DNA of 64,000 bases, from positions 49,362 to 113,361 of the forward strand of contig DAIDHS010000004.1 in NCBI GenBank assembly GCA_027451985.1, written 5' to 3'. The position numbers and the translations under genes are program-made. Below the pieces are notes generated by a model. That model made no database searches. It saw nothing but the letters and a program-made list of their open reading frames with translations, and was not told where the DNA came from. Of this stretch, positions 44,804 through 52,643 are shown in pieces (the stretch's first letter is position 1; every line of letters begins with the position of its first letter). Source of the stretch: Elusimicrobiota bacterium (GTDB lineage: Bacteria; Elusimicrobiota; Elusimicrobia; UBA1565; UBA9628).

Positions 44804-45106
44804 TTAATGCCGGCGCTCCTCGTCCTCGCCCGGCCGTTCCTCGCCCTCGGGCGCCAAAATCGCGTTGCAGCGGCTGCAGCGGCGGGCCGGGCTGTAGGTG
44901 CGCAGGCACTCGTCGTCCTCGGGCCACCATTCCTCGAAAAACATGTCCGCCTTCTTGCCGCAGGCTAAGCAAAACCGCTCCATCGCCCCGCCGCAGCAGG
45001 GGCAGAACTTGGGCATGGTCTCGCCTTCCAAGTGCGTGAGCGCGCCGCAGGCGCCGCACTGCATGTCCACCTTGAGCTTGAATTTCGCCGGCTTGTTCTT
45101 GGCCAT
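44804..45106 (-). CDS. Double zinc-ribbon protein in the BMC operon
   Basis: 100 aa with four CxxC pairs (CGAC, CPCC, CLAC, CSRC), enough for two zinc ribbons. A conserved-looking EEWWPEDDECLRTYS segment lies between the last two pairs. The N-terminus is Lys-rich and the C-terminus acidic. It has no encapsulation-type helix. It starts two bases after deoC ends, within the shell-gene run. No BMC function is known to me for such a protein; a metal or redox role, or regulation, are guesses. Confidence 0.7.
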   Translation of the reverse strand: MAKNKPAKFKLKVDMQCGACGALTHLEGETMPKFCPCCGGAMERFCLACGKKADMFFEEWWPEDDECLRTYSPARRCSRCNAILAPEGEERPGEDEERRH

Positions 45107-45108
45107 AA

Positions 45109-46197
45109 TCAGTACCCCTTGGACTCTTTCGCGGCGGCGCCGCCAACGATGGCGACGCTGGCCGAAGTTCCCAGCCTCGTCGCCCCGGCCTCAATCATCG
45201 CCTTGGCCGCGGCCGCGTCCCGGATGCCGCCCGAAGCCTTGACGCCCATCAAAGGCCCCACGGTCTCGCGCATCAGGCGAACGTCCTCGACCGTGGCTCC
45301 TCCGCCGCCGAAGCCGGTCGAGGTCTTGACGAAATCCGCGCCCGCCTCCTTGGAGGCCCGGCACGCGCGGACCTTCTCGTCGTCGGTCAAAAGGGAGGTC
45401 TCCAGAATCACCTTTAAGAGACGGCCGCGCGAGGCGTCCCGGACCGCGCGGATATCAGAGAGGACCAGGGCTTCGTTGCCGGACTTAAGCGCCCCGACGT
45501 TGATAACCATGTCGATCTCGTCCGCGCCGTTGGCGATGGCGTCGCGGGTTTCAAGAGCCTTGACCGTGGGCGTGGTCGAGCCCAGCGGGAAGCCCACCAC
45601 CGTGCAGACCTTCACGCCGCTGCCGCGCAGGAGCTGGGCGCAGAAAGCGACGTAGGAGGGGTTGACGCAGACGGACGCGAAGCAGTAGGCCTTGGCCTCC
45701 TCGCAGAGCTTGGCGACTTCTTCCTGCGTGGCGTTGGGCTTCAAAAGAGTGTGATCGACGTAGCGCGCCACGGGCGAACACTGCCTGCTCGGGCGGCACA
45801 CGCCGATGCGGTCGGCGCCCAGGGCCTTCAACTGGCTTTCGTTCAACTCCCTGGCCGGGCCGCAGTGAGGACAATCCGGCGCGCCCGTGTGCTCGGTCTC
45901 GCCGTCCGCGGCGGCGGCCGAGGCCGGAGGCCGAGCCGCCCCGGACGCCTTACCGGAAAATGCCTTGGCGTCCGGGGCCGGGGGTTTATACGGCGCCCAT
46001 TCACCGGAGAAAACCTTGCCCGCGGTGCCCACGGTCACCCGCGGCGGATGCCCGGCGGCGGACGAAGGCCGGCGCGGCGAAGGTTCGGCGGTCGGGCCCG
46101 CGCTCTTGCACCCGCAGTCTCCCGCCTTCAAAAATCCCTCGCGCGCCAAGACGCGCACGACTTCCTCGACCACCCGGCGCAATTCGGCTTCAGTCAT
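45109..46197 (-). CDS. deoC: Deoxyribose-phosphate aldolase with long N-terminal targeting extension
   Basis: Class I aldolase splitting 2-deoxyribose-5-phosphate into glyceraldehyde-3-phosphate and acetaldehyde. It is 362 aa, about 140 longer than ordinary DeoC. Residues 2-22 ([20 protein letters not shown]) form an amphipathic encapsulation-type helix, joined by a Pro/Ala/Gly-rich linker with Cys pairs (DCGC, DCPHCG). The catalytic domain starts at [12 protein letters not shown]; Asp is in [10 protein letters not shown] and the Schiff-base Lys in [12 protein letters not shown]. This is the signature enzyme of the SPU microcompartment class. Confidence 0.95.
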   Translation of the reverse strand: MTEAELRRVVEEVVRVLAREGFLKAGDCGCKSAGPTAEPSPRRPSSAAGHPPRVTVGTAGKVFSGEWAPYKPPAPDAKAFSGKASGAARPPASAAAADGETEHTGAPDCPHCGPARELNESQLKALGADRIGVCRPSRQCSPVARYVDHTLLKPNATQEEVAKLCEEAKAYCFASVCVNPSYVAFCAQLLRGSGVKVCTVVGFPLGSTTPTVKALETRDAIANGADEIDMVINVGALKSGNEALVLSDIRAVRDASRGRLLKVILETSLLTDDEKVRACRASKEAGADFVKTSTGFGGGGATVEDVRLMRETVGPLMGVKASGGIRDAAAAKAMIEAGATRLGTSASVAIVGGAAAKESKGY

Positions 46198-46236
46198 GGT
46201 TTTCTTCCCATGTCCTTCGAAGTCAAACCATTTCTT

Positions 46237-46533
46237 TTAGTCATACTTTTTCACCTTTCCGCCCGACGTCACTTGGTCGACGATGCCGCAAACGACCGCC
46301 CGGATGGGCGCCTTGGCGTCCTTTAAAATCTGCCGCGCGGAGTTTCCCTCGTCGACGACGAGCACCACTCCGCCCGGGCCGGCCTGCACCCCGCCGTCGA
46401 CGGCCATCACCGCGTCGCCGAGAGGTTTTTCGGTGAACGGATCGATGGGCCGGACCAAAAGCAGTTTCTTGTCACACAAGGATTTATGCTTCCTCGTGCC
46501 CCAGACGTTTCCCACCACCTCGGCGATGAACAT
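46237..46533 (-). CDS. BMC-P pentameric shell protein (EutN/CcmL family), copy 1
   Basis: 98 aa. The start MFIAEVVGNVWGTRKHKSL at 46533 is typical of the EutN/CcmL fold; the ATG is two bases after the upstream stop. Conserved strands are KLLLVRPID, VMAVDGGVQAGPGGVVLVVD and RAVVCGIVDQV. Pentamers close the vertices of the shell. It is one of three distinct copies in the locus. Confidence 0.93.
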   Translation of the reverse strand: MFIAEVVGNVWGTRKHKSLCDKKLLLVRPIDPFTEKPLGDAVMAVDGGVQAGPGGVVLVVDEGNSARQILKDAKAPIRAVVCGIVDQVTSGGKVKKYD

Positions 46534-46535
46534 CG

Positions 46536-47204
46536 CTAATTTCCGCAGCCATGGGACGCCAGCGCTTTTTTCAAATAGTCCGGCACGCGCCCGCCCGCGG
46601 CCAGCCGCAAGTCCGCGGCGGGCGCTCCGAAAACGGTTTTCATCGGCACGACTCCGGCCCAAATCGGCAGGGAATAATCCTCCTCTTCATCCAACGGCGG
46701 GCCCGTGCGGATTTTGGCCGAGCACTCGGAGAGCGGCAGGGCCACGACCAGGGTCTGCTTCATCTCGGCGGCGTTGGGCTTGCGCGCGTCCTGCCAGCGC
46801 CCCGGCAGCACATGCTCCGAAATGATTTCGAGCGCGCGCAGCTTTTGCGTCTGGTCGGAAACTTTCTCCGCCCGGCCCAGCACGACCACGCAGCGATAGT
46901 TCATGGAGTGGTGAAACGCCGAGCGCGCCAGCACCAGGCCGTCCACTACGGTCACCGTCACGCAGATGTTCCCGCCTGCGGCCAAGGCGCGCAAATGCCT
47001 CCCGCCGGCCGAGCCGTGGAGGTAGACCATGCCGCCGTCGCGCCCGTAAATCATGGGCAGCACGAAGGGCTGTCCGCCATCCACGAAGCCCACGTGGGCG
47101 ACGAAGCCCGCGTCGAGGATATCCTCGACCGTTTTGCGGTCGAAGGCGCCGCGCTTGGGCAGGCGCCGCAGCTTCGTCTTGGCGGTCGGTTCAAATCGGC
47201 TCAT
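46536..47204 (-). CDS. Pyridoxamine 5'-phosphate oxidase-family flavin-binding protein
   Basis: 222 aa split-barrel protein: DILDAGFVAHVGFVDGGQPF, LPMIYGRDGGMVYLHGSAGG, and VVDGLVLARSAFHHSMNYR. This is the NimA/flavin-nucleotide-binding branch and not true PdxH. It probably binds FMN or FAD. It is placed between two BMC-P genes with gaps of 2-3 bases, so it belongs to the BMC operon. Some SPU-type loci carry PNPOx-family genes, to my memory. It has no evident encapsulation helix. The substrate is unknown. Confidence 0.82.
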   Translation of the reverse strand: MSRFEPTAKTKLRRLPKRGAFDRKTVEDILDAGFVAHVGFVDGGQPFVLPMIYGRDGGMVYLHGSAGGRHLRALAAGGNICVTVTVVDGLVLARSAFHHSMNYRCVVVLGRAEKVSDQTQKLRALEIISEHVLPGRWQDARKPNAAEMKQTLVVALPLSECSAKIRTGPPLDEEEDYSLPIWAGVVPMKTVFGAPAADLRLAAGGRVPDYLKKALASHGCGN

Positions 47205-47207
47205 AGG

Positions 47208-47492
47208 CTAGGCCTTCACGCGGAAGCTCCGGGTCTGATGCCCCTCGACGATGCCAACCACCGCCGCATCGATGGGCGGAACCTCGGGGAAGGCCACCGC
47301 CGCCTCCCGCGCCGCGACCCAAAAAACTTTTTCGGACGCCCCGGCCCCGACCGCGTCCATGGCCACGATGGGATCGCCCGCCGCGGCTTCGTCCTCCCAG
47401 CGCAGCGGCTGGATGAGCAAAAGGGTCTTATTCTCAACGGCGGGTTCCTGCCTCGCGCAAAACACCCGGCCCACCACGCGCGCCAATTTCAT
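47208..47492 (-). CDS. BMC-P pentameric shell protein, copy 2
   Basis: 94 aa from the ATG at 47492, fixed by an ATGA overlap with the rpiB stop. EutN/CcmL pattern: MKLARVVGRVFCARQEP, TLLLIQPLRW, IVAMDAVGAGASEKVFWVAA and AAVVGIVEG. It is the most divergent of the three copies, with a longer KVFWVAAREAAVAF strand. Confidence 0.9.
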   Translation of the reverse strand: MKLARVVGRVFCARQEPAVENKTLLLIQPLRWEDEAAAGDPIVAMDAVGAGASEKVFWVAAREAAVAFPEVPPIDAAVVGIVEGHQTRSFRVKA

Positions 47493-47938
47493 TTCGCGTA
47501 TTTCCTCTCGATGCCCACCACCTTGGCCAAGCGCCTCTCGTGGCGCCCGCCCTCGAAGGGCGTGCCGAAAAACACGTCCAAAATTTCCGCCAGGGCCAGC
47601 TCGCCCTGGGTCTTGCCGCCCAGGCACAAGATGTTGGCGTCGTCGTGCGCGGCGGCAAAGCGCGCCGAAATCGAATCGTGCGCGGCCACGGCCCGAACGC
47701 CCGGCACCTTGTTGGCCGCCATGGCCACGGCGCCGCCGAAGCCGTCCAGGAGCACGCCCTTCTCGAACTCCTTCCCGGCCACGGCCTCGGCCACCAGAAG
47801 CGCCACGTCCGCGTAGTCCACCGCCTCCTCATTATAACAGCCGAAATCGGAAACGTCATGCCCCATCTTCATGAGGCGCTTCTTGACCAGCTCCTTGGCC
47901 GCGAAGCCGCCGTGATCGGAGCCGATGACGAGGCGCAT
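47489..47938 (-). CDS. rpiB: RpiB-family sugar-phosphate isomerase with altered catalytic residue
   Basis: 149 aa, ribose-5-phosphate isomerase B family, which interconverts ribose-5-P and ribulose-5-P. Present: SDHGG (phosphate and ring binding), AANKVPGVRA, His98 in AAAHDDANIL, and GGRHERR. The usual catalytic-base motif CGTG reads LDGFG, so the Cys is Asp65 and the neighbouring Thr/Ser is Phe67. The Glu used by actinobacterial enzymes is not present either. A changed substrate or mechanism is possible. It lies between BMC-T and BMC-P genes. Confidence 0.9.
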   Translation of the reverse strand: MRLVIGSDHGGFAAKELVKKRLMKMGHDVSDFGCYNEEAVDYADVALLVAEAVAGKEFEKGVLLDGFGGAVAMAANKVPGVRAVAAHDSISARFAAAHDDANILCLGGKTQGELALAEILDVFFGTPFEGGRHERRLAKVVGIERKYAK

Positions 47939-47940
47939 CG

Positions 47941-48492
47941 CTATTTGCCCACCTGCGCGAGAAGCTGCTTGTCGGCCTGCGAAATGACCACCTGAGAAAC
48001 CAGGTGCGCGGGCTTAATGGCCTGCACGCCCGCGGCCACGGCCGAGCGCACGGCGCCCGGCTCCGCGGTCATGGTGACGTAGCCCTTGCCGCCGGGAACG
48101 GCGGTCTTGACCTCGATTAAGCGCACCGCCGCGGCTTTGGCGGCGGCGTCGGCGGCCAGCACGGTCGCCACCGCGTCCTTGGTCTCGATGATGCCCAAAG
48201 CCTCGATGGCGTCGACCGGCACGCGCTTGTCCAGGGCCTCCAGCACCTGCGCGTGGACGTTGCGGATGAGCACGTCATCAAGCAAAGTCTTGCCCGCGAT
48301 TTCCCGGCCCGCGCGCATGGCGCTCTCCACCTCGCCCACGGGGCCCTTGATGAAGACCACGTACTTGCCGCGCGCGATGACGTAGCTCTTGGCCAGCTGC
48401 ACGGAGGCCATCTTGGTCATGGCGTCCGCGGCCTCGATGCCCTTGGCGATGGAAGACGTCTCGATAAATCCCACGGCGATGTTGGCTTGCAT
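47941..48492 (-). CDS. BMC-T shell protein (tandem BMC domains)
   Basis: 183 aa with two BMC domains: residues about 5-85 (AVGFIETSSIAKGIEAADAM) and about 95-180 (ALGIIETKDAVATVLAADAA). Such proteins form trimers that look like hexamers and may have gated or larger pores. PduT-like order, no permutation. The iron-sulfur Cys of PduT is not seen. It has AGGAG before the ATG. Confidence 0.95.
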   Translation of the reverse strand: MQANIAVGFIETSSIAKGIEAADAMTKMASVQLAKSYVIARGKYVVFIKGPVGEVESAMRAGREIAGKTLLDDVLIRNVHAQVLEALDKRVPVDAIEALGIIETKDAVATVLAADAAAKAAAVRLIEVKTAVPGGKGYVTMTAEPGAVRSAVAAGVQAIKPAHLVSQVVISQADKQLLAQVGK

Positions 48493-48502
48493 GAGTTTTC
48501 TC

Positions 48503-49348
48503 CTACTTCTTCTTTATAATGATGTTGCCCAAGCCCGTTGCGGCCGAGACCGAAAACGGCGCGCCGGCGGCGTCCCCGATTTCGTTGGCCACCCGGCCCA
48601 AGCCGGAGACCAGGCTCGTTTGAATTTCAGCCCCTTGCGGGAACTCCAGAACCTCGTCGCCATGGCCCGTTTTGACCGCGGCGCTTCCCATCTTGGGCGC
48701 TTTGGCCCACGCCAGCCGGACGTTGCCGTTGCCGGTCTTGGCCTCGGCCGAGCCTGTAAGCCCGTCCAAATTAACGCTGCCGTTACCGACCTCGGCGTCC
48801 ACTTGGGCCGAGTTCGCGGAGCCGGAGACCAAGCCGTTGCCGTCATGAATCCTCAAAGCGCCGGAGACGTTCTTGAGAAGGATATTGCCCGACCCCACGT
48901 GAATGTTCGCCCCGCCGGCAAGGCCTGAAGCGCGGACATCCCCTTCGCCCGCGGAGGCCAGGACCGCCGTGCCGGAGGGAACGCCTGCAGAAATCTTAGC
49001 GCGGCAGCGGTCGGCCTGCCAGAACCAGCGGTTGGTGCCGCGCGCTTCAATCCGCAGCTCGGAGCCTACGACTTCCATGGTCACGTCGCATTCCGAAGGC
49101 TCGTCGTTGGAGACCTGCGCCGTAATCGTCGAGCCGGAGACGCCGTGGAGCGAGATGTCCCCAATGGCGACTTGGGCCGAGACGGTCTTGATGCCTGCAG
49201 CGGGAAAGTCCTTGGTAATGGTCTTGGGCGCCGGCGGGGCGGAGAAAAGCCCCGACAAAACCGTGCCGGCCCGCGCGGGAACAACCGCGGCCGGCGCCAG
49301 CGCCGCGGCCAAAAGAGCCGCCGCCAAAACCCGCGCTCGCGTCCTCAT
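48503..49348 (-). CDS. Exported DUF4097-like beta-helix protein
   Basis: 281 aa from the ATG at 49348, in ATGA overlap with the nuclease-like gene. The signal peptide is MRTRARVLAAALLAAALAP. The body is a repeating beta pattern (VGSGNILLKNVSGALRIHDG, NGSVNLDGLTGSAEAKTGNG, SGLGRVANEIGDAAG) as in putative adhesin/DUF4097 proteins. An exported protein inside a cytosolic microcompartment operon is unexpected; it may have come with the methyltransferase pair. Confidence 0.75.
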   Translation of the reverse strand: MRTRARVLAAALLAAALAPAAVVPARAGTVLSGLFSAPPAPKTITKDFPAAGIKTVSAQVAIGDISLHGVSGSTITAQVSNDEPSECDVTMEVVGSELRIEARGTNRWFWQADRCRAKISAGVPSGTAVLASAGEGDVRASGLAGGANIHVGSGNILLKNVSGALRIHDGNGLVSGSANSAQVDAEVGNGSVNLDGLTGSAEAKTGNGNVRLAWAKAPKMGSAAVKTGHGDEVLEFPQGAEIQTSLVSGLGRVANEIGDAAGAPFSVSAATGLGNIIIKKK

Positions 49349-49740
49349 AATTCCAACCCAAAAAAGAGGCGCAGGTAATTTTCCAAATCGCCCAGCTCGA
49401 CCGCCTTGCCGGTGGACAAAAGGTATTGGCGCATGTTTTCGGAAAAACCGGGGCCGTCGAAGACCACCAAGCCCGGAATGGGCCAAGCCTCGATGTCCTT
49501 GATGGTCGAGGGAATTTTCTCCTCGGCCGAACCCGGCGTGTTCTGGCATTTGCATTCGACGCCTAAAACCTTGCGCGTGGCCTTGTCGCGCAGGATGACG
49601 TCGATGCGCCGCTCGCTGCCCCACAGCCGGCGCCCGGCGCGGTACTCCCGGCGCGACTCCAGGCCCAGGCTCTGCGCCAAGGCCGCGACTTTTTCCTCAA
49701 GACTCTGCCCGGAGAGCACCGCCGTCTCGCGCCCGCTCAT
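49345..49740 (-). CDS. PD-(D/E)XK nuclease-like protein
   Basis: 131 aa. The core ERRIDVILRDKATRKVLGVE followed by CKCQ fits the PD-(D/E)XK pattern (Asp, then Glu-x-Lys). The N-terminal helix SLEEKVAALAQSLGLESRRE and strand-helix ending LVVFDGPGFSENMRQYLLS match the fold size. It overlaps the methyltransferase stop by four bases, suggesting a nuclease partner. It is small for a type II restriction enzyme and lacks a recognisable specificity domain, so repair or holliday-type roles remain possible. Confidence 0.65.
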   Translation of the reverse strand: MSGRETAVLSGQSLEEKVAALAQSLGLESRREYRAGRRLWGSERRIDVILRDKATRKVLGVECKCQNTPGSAEEKIPSTIKDIEAWPIPGLVVFDGPGFSENMRQYLLSTGKAVELGDLENYLRLFFGLEL

Positions 49741-50579
49741 GAGACCGCCGCCAAATCACGGGAAGCTTCGGCGCCGTGGCGCGCGGCGCGCGGCAATATC
49801 TTGGCCGCGGGCGACTGCGCCGCAATCCGGGCCTTGGCCAACACGTAATATTTTTTGTCGAGCTCGACGCCCGCAAAGCGCCGGCCCAGTTCCAAGGCGG
49901 CCGCGCCCGTCGTGCCCGAGCCCATGAAGGGATCGAAGACCAAATCGCCCGGCTTGGAGCTGGAACGGATGACGCGGCGCAAAAGCTCCAGGGGCTTTTG
50001 CGTGGGGTGCTTGCCCCACTTTTTCTCGGAAGCCGCGGGCGGCAAAATATCCCAGACGCTCTTCATCTGCTTGCCGCCGTTTTCGCGCTTCATGTCCGCG
50101 TAGTTAAACATGTGCCGGCTCTTGGCGTTTTTGGCCGCCCAAATCAGGGTCTCGCTCGCGTGCGTGAAATAGCGGCAGGACAAGTTCGGCGGCGGGTTGC
50201 GCTTGATCCAGGCGACGTCGTTTAAAATCTTGAAGCCCAGCTGCTGCAGGGCGAAGCCCACCGAGTGGATGACGTGCGCGGTGCCGGAGACCCAAATCGT
50301 GCCGTCGGGTCTAAGCGCCTTCTGGCAGAGAGAAAGCCAGCGCCGGTTGAATTCGTGGTTTTCGTCCGCGCCGCGGCTTTTGTCCCACGCGCCTTTGTCC
50401 ACCTTGGCCATGCGACCGGACTTGCAGGTGATGCCTCCGTTGGACAAGAAATAAGGCGGGTCTGCGAAGATAAGGTCGAACGCGCCGTGCGGATGCCGGC
50501 GGATAGCGTCCTCCAAGACATTGAGGCAGTCGCCGCGGTAGAGCTCGGCGTTCCCGATTTTTTCAGATTCAAGCTTCAT
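49737..50579 (-). CDS. DNA adenine methyltransferase (DpnA/M2.DpnII-like)
   Basis: 280 aa beta-class N6/N4 methyltransferase. Catalytic motif IV is FADPPYFLSNGGITCKSG (DPPY at residues 40-43). The AdoMet-binding motif is VFDPFMGSGTTGAAALELG near the C-terminus. Segments GTIWVSGTAHVIHSVGFALQ and NPPPNLSCRYFTHASETLIW closely recall DpnA of Streptococcus, a GATC methylase acting also on single-stranded DNA; the similarity is from memory. The ATG overlaps the aldehyde dehydrogenase stop (ATGA), so it is translated from the BMC mRNA. Confidence 0.9.
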   Translation of the reverse strand: MKLESEKIGNAELYRGDCLNVLEDAIRRHPHGAFDLIFADPPYFLSNGGITCKSGRMAKVDKGAWDKSRGADENHEFNRRWLSLCQKALRPDGTIWVSGTAHVIHSVGFALQQLGFKILNDVAWIKRNPPPNLSCRYFTHASETLIWAAKNAKSRHMFNYADMKRENGGKQMKSVWDILPPAASEKKWGKHPTQKPLELLRRVIRSSSKPGDLVFDPFMGSGTTGAAALELGRRFAGVELDKKYYVLAKARIAAQSPAAKILPRAARHGAEASRDLAAVS

Positions 50580-52021
50580 GTGATCCTAAAATACCCGACC
50601 AAGCTGCACTGCAGGGGCCGCGCGAAGTGCGACGCCTTGGTGAGACCGTCGCCCGTGGGCGTGCCAATCGACATGGAGGCGTAGCCCTCGCCTAAGCCCA
50701 GGCCGAAAAGGTTGGGCGCGTTCTTGACGTAAATGGAGCACTGCATGCGCCGGCCCATGCGGGTCAGATGATCCACGCTCATCGAGTGCATGGACGCGGT
50801 GTGGTGGTTTTCCCCCTCCGCCTCATAGGCGAGCTCGATGGCCGAGTCCACGTCCGGCGCGGTCGTGACGGGCAGCACGGGCATCAGCTGCTCGGTCCAG
50901 ACCAAAGGATGGTCGTTGGGCACGTCGGCCCACAAAAGCCGCACCGAGTCCGGCAGCGAAAGTCCGATGGCCTTGGCAATGAAGGCCGCGTTCTTGCCCA
51001 CGTAGTCGCGGTTCAAGCGCGGGTCCTTGCAGCCGCGGCCGCCTTCTTTAATGATGATCTTGACCAAAGCGTCCGTCTGCGCGGAGGACAGTTCATAGGC
51101 CCTCGCGTCTTGGCGCATGGAATTTAGGAATCGCTCGCGCGCGGCCGCGGTCACGATGACTTCCTTTTCCGCGGTGCACAGCACGTTGTTGTCGAAAGAC
51201 GCGCCGAAGATGATGTCCTGCGCGCACTTGGGAAAAAGCGCCGTCTCATCCACCACCGCCGGAGGGTTGCCGGGGCCGGCCGCGATGGTCTTGCAGGTCT
51301 TGCCCACGGTCATGGCGATTTTAACGATGGCGGGTCCGCCGGTCACCATGTTGACCCGCACGCCCGGGTGCGCCAAGAGCGTCTTGGTGGTCTCTTGGCT
51401 CGCGGGGGACACCGTGGTGATAAGGCCTGGAGGCGCCCCGGCCGAGACCGCGGCGCGGCTCACGATTTTCATGGCCTCGGTCGAGCACTTGGCCGCGGCC
51501 GGGTGCGGCGCGAAGACCACGGCGTTACCTGCGGACAAGATGGAGATGGAGTTGTTGATGACCGTGGCTGCGGGGTTCGTGGACGGCGTGACCGCCGCCA
51601 CCACGCCGTAGGGCGCGTACTCGACCAAGGTCAGGCCTTTGTCGCCCGTGTAGGCGCGCGACTGCAGGTCCTCGACCCCAGGGGTGCGCAGCGCGCAGAC
51701 CAGATTCTTCTGGGTTTTGTCCGCGGCGCGGCCCATGCCGGTCTCCTCGGCCGCCATCTTGGCCAAAGACTCGGCGTTGGCCACCGCGGCCTCGCGGATG
51801 GCGCGGATGATTTTGCGCCGCGCCTCCACGCCCAAGATCTGGAAGCCCTTCTGCGCTTTGGCCGCGGCCGCAACGGCCGAGTCCACGTCGGGGAAGACGA
51901 CCCCCTCTTGCGTAAGCGCAGAGGACGGCGAGGCCGCGCCCAAAACCTGGTCCAGCTCGCCGCGGTTCTGCAGGGACTTCAAGACCTCCGCGACGACGCG
52001 GGCGACTTCATCCGCCTGCAT
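50576..52021 (-). CDS. CoA-acylating aldehyde dehydrogenase (PduP/EutE family)
   Basis: Oxidises an aldehyde, here most likely acetaldehyde from DeoC, with NAD+ and CoA to acyl-CoA inside the shell. It is 481 aa. Residues 3-18 (ADEVARVVAEVLKSLQNRG) form an encapsulation-type helix, followed by a short linker. The catalytic Cys is in DNNVLCTAEKEV; the nucleotide region has VVAAVTPSTNPAATVI and NMVTGGPAIVKIAM. It overlaps the BMC-P gene by 14 bases. No alcohol dehydrogenase is in the locus to recycle NADH. Confidence 0.94.
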   Translation of the reverse strand: MQADEVARVVAEVLKSLQNRGELDQVLGAASPSSALTQEGVVFPDVDSAVAAAAKAQKGFQILGVEARRKIIRAIREAAVANAESLAKMAAEETGMGRAADKTQKNLVCALRTPGVEDLQSRAYTGDKGLTLVEYAPYGVVAAVTPSTNPAATVINNSISILSAGNAVVFAPHPAAAKCSTEAMKIVSRAAVSAGAPPGLITTVSPASQETTKTLLAHPGVRVNMVTGGPAIVKIAMTVGKTCKTIAAGPGNPPAVVDETALFPKCAQDIIFGASFDNNVLCTAEKEVIVTAAARERFLNSMRQDARAYELSSAQTDALVKIIIKEGGRGCKDPRLNRDYVGKNAAFIAKAIGLSLPDSVRLLWADVPNDHPLVWTEQLMPVLPVTTAPDVDSAIELAYEAEGENHHTASMHSMSVDHLTRMGRRMQCSIYVKNAPNLFGLGLGEGYASMSIGTPTGDGLTKASHFARPLQCSLVGYFRIT

Positions 52022-52316
52022 GGTCTTTGGCCTTGCTGAAGACTTTCCTGCCTCCCTGCTCCACAGTGTCCACGATGGCGAAGATGACCGCGTCGACCGG
52101 CGTGTTGCTGGTCCGCGAGGTCTGCCGAGCCGAGGAACCCTGGACCAGAAGGACCATCTCCCCCTCGCCGGCGCCCACGGAATCCACGGCCACCAAGGGA
52201 TTGCCCTTGGCAGTACCCGAAAGGTCCACCGGCTGGACCAGGAGCAGCTTCATGCCGACGAGCTTCTCGTCTTTCTGCGTGCAGACGACGCTGCCGGCCA
52301 CGCGCGCGAAAATCAC
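52008..52316 (-). CDS. BMC-P pentameric shell protein, copy 3
   Basis: 102 aa, GTG start. EutN/CcmL pattern: MIFARVAGSVVCTQKDEKLV, MKLLLVQPVDLSG, LVAVDSVGAGEGEMVLLVQG and DAVIFAIVDTVEQGG. It is the copy closest to classical EutN. It lies between a BMC-H gene and the aldehyde dehydrogenase. Confidence 0.94.
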   Translation of the reverse strand: MIFARVAGSVVCTQKDEKLVGMKLLLVQPVDLSGTAKGNPLVAVDSVGAGEGEMVLLVQGSSARQTSRTSNTPVDAVIFAIVDTVEQGGRKVFSKAKDHAGG

Positions 52317-52331
52317 TTCTGGCTCCGCGCC

Positions 52332-52628
52332 CTAGCGCTTGCGCGCCAAGGTTTCCGGAAGAGAGATGGGCATCTTGCCTTCCAGATCCGGATGCGGCTG
52401 CGGGATGACGTGCACGGCGACGAGTTCGCCCACCTTCTGCGCGGCGGCCGCGCCAGCGTCGCAGGAAGCCTTGCAGGCCGCCACTTCGCCGCGGAATAAA
52501 ACCGTCACCAGGCCCGTGCCGACCTTCTCGTAGCCCACCAGCTTCACGTCCGCGGCCTTGACCGCGGCGTCCGCGGCCTCCACGCAGGCCGTAAGTCCTC
52601 TCGTCTCGATCATTCCCAGTGCGTTCAT
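52332..52628 (-). CDS. BMC-H shell protein, second copy
   Basis: 98 aa, single BMC domain with AAGGAG before the ATG. Motifs are [20 protein letters not shown], pore loop [15 protein letters not shown] and [12 protein letters not shown]. It differs from the other BMC-H mainly by extra Cys ([14 protein letters not shown]) and a Thr in the pore loop, so the two may form pores of different selectivity. Confidence 0.96.
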   Translation of the reverse strand: MNALGMIETRGLTACVEAADAAVKAADVKLVGYEKVGTGLVTVLFRGEVAACKASCDAGAAAAQKVGELVAVHVIPQPHPDLEGKMPISLPETLARKR

Positions 52629-52643
52629 TGATTTCTCCTTGCG

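Noticed and set aside
49345..50579. Complete DpnII-type restriction system
   Set aside because: Only one methyltransferase is present and the 131-aa nuclease-like protein is far shorter than DpnII and lacks its features. A restriction role is therefore not claimed.
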